The translations under genes and the position numbers were made by a program. The notes below the pieces were generated by a model. That model did no database searches, was not told the origin of the DNA, and was given only the letters and a program-made list of their open reading frames with translations. Of a stretch of DNA of 64,000 bases, positions 51,643 through 58,523 are shown one piece after another (positions within the stretch are counted from its first letter, which is position 1; every line of letters starts with the position of its first letter). The stretch is taken from assembly GCF_042138895.1 (NCBI RefSeq), contig NZ_JBHIKW010000015.1, forward strand, positions 25,876 through 89,875, written 5' to 3'. The stretch comes from Cedecea selenatireducens. GTDB lineage: Bacteria; Pseudomonadota; Gammaproteobacteria; Enterobacterales; Enterobacteriaceae.

Positions 51643-54240
51643 TTATACCGCAGTCTGGAAGATAACGCCGTCAGCCTTCTCGGTGTACTGAGAAAGCTGG
51701 TCAAAGTTCAGGTAGCGGTAGGTATCCACCGCCGTTTTATCAACCTGAGCCATGAAGGTCTGGTATTCATCAGGGGTTGGCAGTTTACCCAGCAGGGAAG
51801 CGACTGCCGCCAGCTCTGCGGACGCCAGGAAGACGTTCGCCCCGGTGCCCAAACGGTTCGGGAAGTTACGGGTCGAGGTCGATACCACGGTTGCCCCATC
51901 CGCCACGCGAGCCTGGTTACCCATGCACAGGGAGCAGCCTGGAATTTCGATACGCGCCCCGCTCTTACCGAACACGCTGTAATAACCTTCTTCGGTCAGT
52001 TGAGCCGCATCCATACGGGTTGGCGGAGCCACCCACAGGCGGGTTGGCAGCTGACCTTTGTGGCTGTCCAGCAGCTTACCGGCAGCACGGAAGTGGCCGA
52101 TGTTGGTCATGCAGGAACCGATAAACACTTCATCAATCTTCTCACCGGCAACGTCGGACAGCAGACGAGCATCGTCCGGGTCATTTGGCGCGCAGAGGAT
52201 AGGTTCTTTGATATCGTTCAGATCGATGTCGATCACTGCCGCGTATTCTGCGTCAGCGTCGGCTTCCATCAGCTGTGGATCGGCCAGCCATTTTTCCATG
52301 CCCTGAATACGACGCTCAAGCGTACGACGGTCGCCGTAACCTTCGGCAATCATCCATTTCAACAGCACGATGTTGGAGTTCAGATACTCTTCGATCGGCT
52401 CGCGATCCAGCTTAATGGTACAACCTGCGGCGGAACGCTCAGCGGAAGCATCGGTCAGCTCAAACGCCTGCTCAACTTTAAGCGTTGGCAGACCTTCGAT
52501 TTCCAGGATGCGGCCAGAGAAGATGTTTTTCTTCCCTTTCTTCTCGACGGTCAGCAGGCCCTGCTTGATAGCGTACAGCGGAATAGCATGCACCAAATCA
52601 CGCAGGGTAATACCCGGCTGCATTTTGCCTTTAAAGCGAACCAGCACGGACTCCGGCATATCCAGAGGCATAACGCCGGTCGCGGCGGCAAACGCCACCA
52701 GGCCAGAACCCGCCGGGAATGAAATCCCGATAGGGAAACGGGTGTGGGAGTCACCGCCGGTGCCAACGGTATCCGGCAGCAGCATGCGGTTCAGCCACGA
52801 GTGAATGACGCCATCGCCCGGACGCAGAGACACGCCGCCACGGTTCATAATGAAATCAGGCAGAGTGTGGTGAGTCGTCACGTCAACCGGCTTCGGATAA
52901 GCGGCGGTGTGACAGAAGGACTGCATCACCAGGTCAGCGGAGAAGCCAAGGCAAGCCAGGTCTTTCAGCTCATCACGGGTCATTGGGCCGGTGGTGTCCT
53001 GGGAGCCTACGGAAGTCATCTTCGGCTCGCAGTAAGCGCCAGGGCGCACGCCATCTACGCCACAGGCGCGGCCAACCATTTTCTGCGCCAGCGAGTAACC
53101 ACGGGTGCTGGCAGCAACGTCTTTCGCCTGAACGAAGACTTCGCTGTGCGGCAGGCTCAGCGCTTCACGCGCTTTGGTCGTCAGGCCACGGCCGATGATC
53201 AGCGGAATACGGCCGCCGGCGCGGACTTCGTCCAGCAGCACGTCGGTTTTCAGTTCAAAGTTGGCGATTACCGCGTCGGTGTCGTGATTACGCACTTCGC
53301 CTTTGTACGGGTAAATGTCGATAACATCGCCCATATTCAGGTCATTTACGTCAACTTCGATCGGCAGTGCACCGGCATCTTCCATGGTGTTAAAGAAGAT
53401 TGGCGCAATTTTCCCGCCGAGCACGACGCCGCCGCCGCGCTTGTTCGGCACGTTCGGGATGTCGTCGCCCATAAACCACAGCACGGAGTTGGTGGCGGAT
53501 TTACGGGAAGAACCGGTGCCCACAACGTCGCCCACGTAGGCCAGCGGGAAACCTTTCTTCTGCAACGCTTCGATCTGCTTGATCGGGCCAATAGCGCCAG
53601 CCTGATCCGGCTCGATGCCTTCGCGGGCATTTTTCAGCATCGCCAGGGCGTGCAGCGGGATGTCCGGGCGGGACCAGGCGTCCGGCGCAGGAGACAGGTC
53701 ATCGGTGTTGGTTTCGCCGGTGACCTTAAAGACGGTAACGGTGATTTTCTCGGCCAGTTTAGGGCGAGACAGGAACCACTCGGCTTCGGACCAGGACTTC
53801 AGTACCTGCTGAGCGTAGGTGTTGCCCGCTTTGGCTTTCTCTTCTACGTCGTAGAAGTTATCGAACATCAGGAGCGTGTGGGACAGCGCTTTGGCGGCAA
53901 TCGGCGCCAGCTTTTCGTTATCCAGCGCGTCAATCAGCGGATGAATGTTGTAGCCACCCTGCATGGTGCCCAGCAGTTCAATGGCTTTTTCAGGGGAGAT
54001 CAGCGGGGAAGTGGCATCGCCTTTGGCAATGGCAGCAAGGAAACCTGCTTTCACGTAGGCGGCTTCATCAACGCCCGGCGGTACACGGTTAGTAATCAGA
54101 TCTAACAGGAATGCTTCTTCACCTGCGGGTGGGGTTTTCAGCAGCTCAACCAGTGCGGCCATTTGGGTGGCATCTAAGGGTTTTGGAACAATCCCTTCTG
54201 CGGCACGTTCAGCTACGTGCTTACGGTATTCTTCTAGCAC
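51643..54240 (-). CDS. acnB: Aconitate hydratase B
   Basis: Main TCA-cycle aconitase (citrate to isocitrate); the apo form binds mRNA. It has 865 residues from GTG 54240 (family start LEEYRKHVAERAAEG) with GAGGAG upstream. Domains: N-terminal HEAT-like, swivel with GTGSSRKSATNS, then the three catalytic domains. Iron-sulfur ligands: Cys in GSCMTNIGH and the CSLC pair in PGCSLCMGNQA. It can also act as 2-methylisocitrate dehydratase in E. coli. Confidence 0.97.
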   Translation of the reverse strand: MLEEYRKHVAERAAEGIVPKPLDATQMAALVELLKTPPAGEEAFLLDLITNRVPPGVDEAAYVKAGFLAAIAKGDATSPLISPEKAIELLGTMQGGYNIHPLIDALDNEKLAPIAAKALSHTLLMFDNFYDVEEKAKAGNTYAQQVLKSWSEAEWFLSRPKLAEKITVTVFKVTGETNTDDLSPAPDAWSRPDIPLHALAMLKNAREGIEPDQAGAIGPIKQIEALQKKGFPLAYVGDVVGTGSSRKSATNSVLWFMGDDIPNVPNKRGGGVVLGGKIAPIFFNTMEDAGALPIEVDVNDLNMGDVIDIYPYKGEVRNHDTDAVIANFELKTDVLLDEVRAGGRIPLIIGRGLTTKAREALSLPHSEVFVQAKDVAASTRGYSLAQKMVGRACGVDGVRPGAYCEPKMTSVGSQDTTGPMTRDELKDLACLGFSADLVMQSFCHTAAYPKPVDVTTHHTLPDFIMNRGGVSLRPGDGVIHSWLNRMLLPDTVGTGGDSHTRFPIGISFPAGSGLVAFAAATGVMPLDMPESVLVRFKGKMQPGITLRDLVHAIPLYAIKQGLLTVEKKGKKNIFSGRILEIEGLPTLKVEQAFELTDASAERSAAGCTIKLDREPIEEYLNSNIVLLKWMIAEGYGDRRTLERRIQGMEKWLADPQLMEADADAEYAAVIDIDLNDIKEPILCAPNDPDDARLLSDVAGEKIDEVFIGSCMTNIGHFRAAGKLLDSHKGQLPTRLWVAPPTRMDAAQLTEEGYYSVFGKSGARIEIPGCSLCMGNQARVADGATVVSTSTRNFPNRLGTGANVFLASAELAAVASLLGKLPTPDEYQTFMAQVDKTAVDTYRYLNFDQLSQYTEKADGVIFQTAV

Positions 54241-54345
54241 GACGGTTCTCCTCGCTCTCATTGTCATTTGGCGCCACCGGATCTCTCTCTTCACGCTCCT
54301 GTGAGACAGCAGTTTGTAGGGTAAATGCCCGGTACCGCGTCGGGC

Positions 54346-54374
54346 AGCATATCAGGATTTTCAGGGGGTGTTAA
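54346..54374 (-). promoter_or_regulatory. Promoter of acnB, with a possible CRP half-match
   Basis: On the minus strand, TTAACA (54369-54374), 17 bp, TATGCT (54346-54351), about 100 bp before the GTG. TGTAA-ACAGAT-TAACA (54369-54384) matches the CRP half-sites at eight of ten positions and abuts the -35. CRP control of acnB is known in E. coli. Confidence 0.55.
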
Positions 54375-54456
54375 TCTGTTTACAAAAAAGCAACATTAAA
54401 ACATTGCTGAATCGTTAAGGGGGAATAGATTACTTTTTGATATGACGTTCAGGCAC

Positions 54457-54479
54457 AAAAAAACCGCATTTCGGCGGTT
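54457..54479 (-). terminator. Intrinsic terminator upstream of acnB
   Basis: AACCGC / GCGGTT stem with a 6-base loop and a seven-T run on the minus strand. lpd has its own terminator 500 bp earlier, so this one serves something else. Confidence 0.7.
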
Positions 54480-54543
54480 CGTTTGCCCTGACAAAGTGGT
54501 AGCACACGATGACAGGAGATGTTTTGTGGCAAGTCCAGTACGA
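54457..54543 (-). ncRNA. Putative small RNA or acnB attenuator leader
   Basis: About 85 nt on the minus strand between a candidate promoter (54549-54577) and an intrinsic terminator (AACCGC-ATTTCG-GCGGTT at 54462-54479 followed by T). It contains TTGCC...GGCAA arms that could enclose a CCTG...CAGG stem. No RNA family recognised. It lies 220 bp upstream of acnB, so it could instead be an attenuator on a longer acnB transcript. Confidence 0.35.
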
Positions 54544-54548
54544 GAACG

Positions 54549-54577
54549 ATAATGCCCTTATCAGTTTGTGGTTGCAA
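54549..54577 (-). promoter_or_regulatory. Candidate promoter of the putative small RNA
   Basis: On the minus strand, TTGCAA (54572-54577), 17 bp, CATTAT (54549-54554); each hexamer matches consensus at four positions. Confidence 0.4.
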
Positions 54578-54823
54578 GACATCTTGTTTATTTTGCGAAC
54601 AAACATCTAAAAGAGGATGCAAGCCACTGCAAACTTAAAATATCCATATCTGAGCGCACTCTTTTATCCTACATTCGACGACGGCCTGCTTCGCTGGTGT
54701 AGCAGCCAGTCATCGGGTTCGGGAGCAGCTCAACCGCTCTACGTGGTAAGTCCTGTACACTTGCCTGATTCTGCCTTTCCCGGTGAAGAAGGGATCGCCG
54801 TAGCCCAAAAGGGTATACACGCA

Positions 54824-54943
54824 ATGGAAATGCGTTTGCTGTACGCGCTGCTTCTGTTGTCAGGTTCACTGCTTTCGCTGAGCCAGGGTGGCTGGAATAT
54901 TTCAGACATCAGCGTTCAGTTCGTTTTGAACCTGGGCAATTAA
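54824..54943 (+). CDS. Possible small hydrophobic protein, 39 residues
   Basis: Open frame of 39 codons starting MEMRLLYALLLLSGSLLSLS, with one hydrophobic segment (about residues 4-20) and a polar tail ending FVLNLGN. It has AAGGG about ten bases before the ATG. Seven bases after its TAA is a plus-strand intrinsic terminator, and no other plus-strand gene is upstream within the gap. I do not recognise the family. The frame is open further upstream (to 54617), but that part looks non-coding. In E. coli yacH occupies this gap. Confidence 0.35.
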   Translation: MEMRLLYALLLLSGSLLSLSQGGWNISDISVQFVLNLGN

Positions 54944-54949
54944 GCTACT

Positions 54950-54973
54950 GGCCGCTCGCAAGGGCGGCCTTTT
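54950..54973 (+). terminator. Plus-strand terminator after the small ORF
   Basis: GGCCGC (54950-54955) / GCGGCC (54964-54969) stem followed by four T. It is oriented away from lpd, so it implies plus-strand transcription from within the gap. Confidence 0.65.
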
Positions 54974-54980
54974 ACGGGCA

Positions 54981-55003
54981 AAAAAAACGGCCCCGAAGGG
55001 CCG
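54981..55003 (-). terminator. Intrinsic terminator of lpd
   Basis: CGGCCC-CGAA-GGGCCG stem (54988-55003) followed on the minus strand by seven T. Confidence 0.92.
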
Positions 55004-55022
55004 CTTTATCAAACTCGAAAAG

Positions 55023-56447
55023 TTACTTTTTCTTCGCTTTCGCGTTTGGCAGGTCGGTGATGCTGCCTTCGAACACTTCAGCCGCCAGGCCAACGGATTC
55101 GTGCAGCGTCGGGTGAGCGTGGATGGTGAGCGCAATATCTTCTGCGTCACAGCCCATCTCGATAGCCAGACCGATTTCGCCCAGCAGCTCGCCGCCGTTA
55201 GTCCCGACAATCGCCCCACCGATAACGCGGTGAGTCTCTTTGTCGAAGATAAGCTTGGTCACGCCATCGGCGCAGTCGGAAGCGATAGCACGGCCAGAAG
55301 CTGCCCACGGGAAGGTGGCGGTTTCGTAGCTGATGCCTTTCTCTTTCGCTTCTTTCTCGGTCAGACCAACCCATGCAACTTCTGGCTCGGTGTAAGCGAT
55401 AGATGGGATCACTTTCGGGTCGAAGTAGTGCTTCATCCCGGCGATAACTTCTGCGGCAACGTGGCCTTCGTGAACACCTTTGTGCGCCAGCATTGGCTGA
55501 CCGACGATATCGCCGATAGCAAAGATGTGAGGAACGTTGGTGCGCAGCTGCTTGTCAACGCGGATAAAGCCACGGTCGTCCACTTCAACACCGGCTTTGC
55601 CGGCATCAAGGTTTTTACCGTTCGGCACGCGGCCGATAGCGACCAGAACCGCGTCGTAACGCTGTGGTTCAGCAGGGGCTTTTTTGCCTTCCATGGAAAC
55701 GTAGATGCCGTCTTCTTTCGCTTCAACGGCGGTCACTTTGGTTTCCAGCATCAGGTTGAATTTCTTGCTGATGCGTTTGGTGAAGACCTTAACGATGTCT
55801 TTGTCTGCAGCCGGAATAACCTGGTCGAACATTTCAACCACGTCAATGTCTGAACCCAGCGCATGGTACACGGTGCCCATTTCCAGACCGATGATACCGC
55901 CGCCCATAACCAGCAGGCGTTTCGGTACGGATTTCAGCTCCAGCGCGTCCGTGGAGTCCCACACGCGTGAGTCTTCATGAGGAATGAACGGCAGCTCGAT
56001 CGGACGGGAACCCGCCGCGATGATAGCGTTGTCGAAGTTGATCACGGTTTTACCGTTTTCGCCTTCAACTTCCAGGGTGTTAGCCCCGGTGAATTTACCC
56101 AGACCGTTTACCACTTTCACTTTACGGCCTTTGGCCATACCCGCCAGGCCGCCGGTCAGCTGAGTGATAACTTTTTCTTTCCAGGTACGAATTTTGTCGA
56201 TATCGGTTTTCGGCTCACCGAAAACGATGCCGTGCTCGGCCAGTGCTTTGGCTTCTTCGATAACTTTAGCAACGTGCAGCAGCGCTTTAGAAGGGATACA
56301 GCCGACGTTCAGACAAACACCGCCGAGGGTGCTGTAACGCTCTACGATGACGGTTTCCAGACCTAAATCCGCGGCGCGGAATGCTGCGGAGTAACCTGCT
56401 GGGCCTGCCCCAAGTACTACGACCTGAGTTTTGATTTCTGTGCTCAT
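55023..56447 (-). CDS. lpd: Dihydrolipoamide dehydrogenase (E3)
   Basis: Reoxidises dihydrolipoyl groups of the pyruvate, 2-oxoglutarate and glycine-cleavage complexes with FAD and NAD. It has 474 residues, the E. coli length. FAD loop LGAGPAGYSAA, redox cysteines Cys45 and Cys50 (GGVCLNVGCIPSK), NAD loop MGGGIIGLEMG, and the catalytic His-Glu in HAHPTLHESV. A doubled ATG begins the frame; the second (56447) is used. It is the last gene of pdhR-aceEF-lpd and has its own upstream region. Confidence 0.98.
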   Translation of the reverse strand: MSTEIKTQVVVLGAGPAGYSAAFRAADLGLETVIVERYSTLGGVCLNVGCIPSKALLHVAKVIEEAKALAEHGIVFGEPKTDIDKIRTWKEKVITQLTGGLAGMAKGRKVKVVNGLGKFTGANTLEVEGENGKTVINFDNAIIAAGSRPIELPFIPHEDSRVWDSTDALELKSVPKRLLVMGGGIIGLEMGTVYHALGSDIDVVEMFDQVIPAADKDIVKVFTKRISKKFNLMLETKVTAVEAKEDGIYVSMEGKKAPAEPQRYDAVLVAIGRVPNGKNLDAGKAGVEVDDRGFIRVDKQLRTNVPHIFAIGDIVGQPMLAHKGVHEGHVAAEVIAGMKHYFDPKVIPSIAYTEPEVAWVGLTEKEAKEKGISYETATFPWAASGRAIASDCADGVTKLIFDKETHRVIGGAIVGTNGGELLGEIGLAIEMGCDAEDIALTIHAHPTLHESVGLAAEVFEGSITDLPNAKAKKK

Positions 56448-56514
56448 CATGACCTCTTAATTTATACCCGTCGTCCACCGGGTCGTTCTATCCGCCCGCA
56501 GTTTACAAAATTGT

Positions 56515-56530
56515 TAACAATTTTTAAACA
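56515..56530 (-). promoter_or_regulatory. Possible ArcA-type site upstream of lpd
   Basis: On the minus strand TGTTT-AAAAAT-TGTTA, a direct repeat with 11 bp phasing as in ArcA sites, about 70 bp upstream of the lpd ATG. ArcA represses lpd in E. coli. No clear -35/-10 pair could be fixed. Confidence 0.4.
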
Positions 56531-56591
56531 ACAAACGGCTCACGAATTGTCGCTTTCGCCGATAACCTCACAAACCGCATGAGATTATCAG

Positions 56592-56619
56592 AAAAAAGCC
56601 GGCCGATTGGCCGGCTTTT
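56592..56619 (-). terminator. Terminator after aceF
   Basis: 11 bp stem AAAAGCCGGCC / GGCCGGCTTTT (56594-56619) followed by T on the minus strand. It separates aceEF from lpd, which then relies on read-through plus its own promoter. Confidence 0.9.
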
Positions 56620-56622
56620 CAA

Positions 56623-58509
56623 TTACATCACCAGGCGGCGAATATCAGACAGCATATTGTTGATGATGGTGATAAAGCGAGCCCCATCAGCGCCGTCGAT
56701 TACGCGGTGGTCGAAGGAAAGAGACATTGGCATCATCAGACGCGGCGTGAACTCTTTACCGTTCCAGACCGGCTCCATTGCAGACTTGGAGACACCCAGG
56801 ATAGCCACTTCTGGCGCGTTAACAATCGGCGCGAAGTGAGTTGTCCCGATACCACCCAGGCTGGAAATGGTGAAGCAGCCGCCCTGCATTTCGCCAGCGG
56901 TCAGCTTGCCGTCGCGAGCTTTTTTGGAGATAGCCATCAGTTCGCGAGACAGCTCGGTGATGCTCTTCTTGTTCACGTCTTTGAAGACCGGAACAACCAG
57001 ACCATTCGGGGTATCAACCGCCACACCGATGTTGATGTATTTTTTCAGGGTCAGCTTCTGGCCATCTTCGGACAGGGAGCTGTTGAAGCGAGGCATCTGC
57101 TCCAGCGCGGCCGCAACGGCTTTCATGATGAACACCACAGGGGTGAACTTCACGTCCAGCTTACGCTTAGCGGCTTCGTCGTTCTGCTGCTTACGGAACG
57201 CTTCCAGATCGGTGATATCGGTTTTGTCGAAGTGGGTAACGTGCGGGATCATCACCCAGTTACGGCTCAGGTTAGCACCAGAGATTTTCTGGATGCGGCC
57301 CATTTCCACTTCTTCGATTTCGCCGAACTTGCTGAAGTCTACTTTCGGCCATGGCAGCATGCCCGGCAGACCGCCGCCGGTCGCAGCCGGAGCTGCTTCA
57401 GCGCGCTTAACAGCGTCTTTCACGTAAGCCTGAACGTCTTCGCGCAGGATACGACCTTTACGGCCGGTGCCTTTCACTTTCGCCAGGTTAACGCCGAACT
57501 CGCGAGCCAGACGACGGATCAGCGGAGTCGCATGAACGTACGCGTCATTTTCAGCGAATTCAGATTTGCCTTCTGCTTTAGCAGCTGGCGCCGCGGCTTT
57601 TGCTGCCGGGGCTGGTGCCGCAGCGGCTGGAGCTGGTGCAGCAGCCGGGGCCGCAGCAGGCGCAGCGCCTTCCACTTCGAAGACCATGATCAGGGAGCCG
57701 GTAGACACTTTGTCGCCGGTGCTGATTTTGATTTCTTTCACGGTACCGGCGAATGGCGCAGGCACTTCCATGGAAGCTTTGTCGCCTTCAACGGTAATCA
57801 GTGACTGCTCAGCGGCAACTTTATCGCCCACTTTGACCATCACTTCAGTGACTTCAACTTCGTCACCGCCGATGTCCGGGACGTTAACTTCTTTCGAGCC
57901 AGAAGCCGCAGGCGCAGCGGCGGCGGCGGGAGCAGCAGCCTGTGCTGGAGCGGCCGCAGGTGCAGCACCCGCCACTTCGAAGACCATGATCAGAGAGCCG
58001 GTAGACACTTTGTCGCCGGTGCTGATTTTGATCTCTTTAACCACGCCCGCGAACGGAGCCGGTACTTCCATAGAGGCTTTGTCGCCTTCTACGGTGAGCA
58101 GAGACTGTTCAGCGGCAACGGTGTCGCCCACTTTGACCATGATCTCGGTAACTTCTACTTCGTCACCGCCGATGTCCGGCACGTTAACGTCTTTTGCGCT
58201 CGCGGCAGCAGGTGCTGCGGCCGGTGCGGCTTCTTTCTTCTCTTCTGCCTTAGCAGGTGCAGCGGCTGCTGCACCTTCGGCGGAATCGAAAATCATAATC
58301 AGTTTGCCGGTCTCGGTTTTGTCGCCGACAGAGACTTTGATCTCTTTTACGACGCCAGCCTGTGGAGACGGAACTTCCATAGAGGCTTTGTCGCCTTCTA
58401 CGACGATCAGCGACTGTTCAGCTTCAACTTTGTCGCCAACTTTGACCAGGATCTCGGTGATTTCAACTTCATCAGCGCCGATGTCTGGTACTTTGATTTC
58501 GATAGCCAT
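56623..58509 (-). CDS. aceF: Pyruvate dehydrogenase E2, dihydrolipoamide acetyltransferase
   Basis: Core of the pyruvate dehydrogenase complex. It has 628 residues (E. coli 630). Three lipoyl domains, each with the lipoylated Lys in EGDKASMEVP (first at residue 41), are joined by Ala/Pro linkers. A peripheral-subunit-binding domain follows (ATPLIRRLAREFGVNLAKVKGTG), then the catalytic domain with SFDHRVIDGADG (active-site His). Lipoyl domains 2 and 3 are nearly identical at the DNA level over about 70 bp. It is 14 bp after aceE. Confidence 0.98.
   Translation of the reverse strand: MAIEIKVPDIGADEVEITEILVKVGDKVEAEQSLIVVEGDKASMEVPSPQAGVVKEIKVSVGDKTETGKLIMIFDSAEGAAAAAPAKAEEKKEAAPAAAPAAASAKDVNVPDIGGDEVEVTEIMVKVGDTVAAEQSLLTVEGDKASMEVPAPFAGVVKEIKISTGDKVSTGSLIMVFEVAGAAPAAAPAQAAAPAAAAAPAASGSKEVNVPDIGGDEVEVTEVMVKVGDKVAAEQSLITVEGDKASMEVPAPFAGTVKEIKISTGDKVSTGSLIMVFEVEGAAPAAAPAAAPAPAAAAPAPAAKAAAPAAKAEGKSEFAENDAYVHATPLIRRLAREFGVNLAKVKGTGRKGRILREDVQAYVKDAVKRAEAAPAATGGGLPGMLPWPKVDFSKFGEIEEVEMGRIQKISGANLSRNWVMIPHVTHFDKTDITDLEAFRKQQNDEAAKRKLDVKFTPVVFIMKAVAAALEQMPRFNSSLSEDGQKLTLKKYINIGVAVDTPNGLVVPVFKDVNKKSITELSRELMAISKKARDGKLTAGEMQGGCFTISSLGGIGTTHFAPIVNAPEVAILGVSKSAMEPVWNGKEFTPRLMMPMSLSFDHRVIDGADGARFITIINNMLSDIRRLVM
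57672..58042 (-). repeat. Direct repeats encoding lipoyl domains 2 and 3 of AceF
   Basis: 57672-57742 and 57972-58042 agree at all but one position over 71 bp and are exactly 300 bp apart. Similarity continues more loosely through both lipoyl domains. The third copy near 58290 is much less similar. Confidence 0.8.
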
Positions 58510-58523
58510 TGTCTCTTTACCTC

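Noticed and set aside
52744..54105. 453-codon plus-strand open frame opposite acnB
   Set aside because: Antisense shadow of the aconitase gene.
54519..54638. 39-codon Cys-rich plus-strand frame (MFCGKSS...) in the lpd-acnB gap
   Set aside because: The GGAG motif abuts the ATG with no spacing, and the frame is antisense to the better-supported RNA candidate.
54617..54823. Upstream in-frame extension of the small 39-residue frame
   Set aside because: Seventy codons without hydrophobic or domain pattern; the ATG lies directly on its AGAGG with no spacing.
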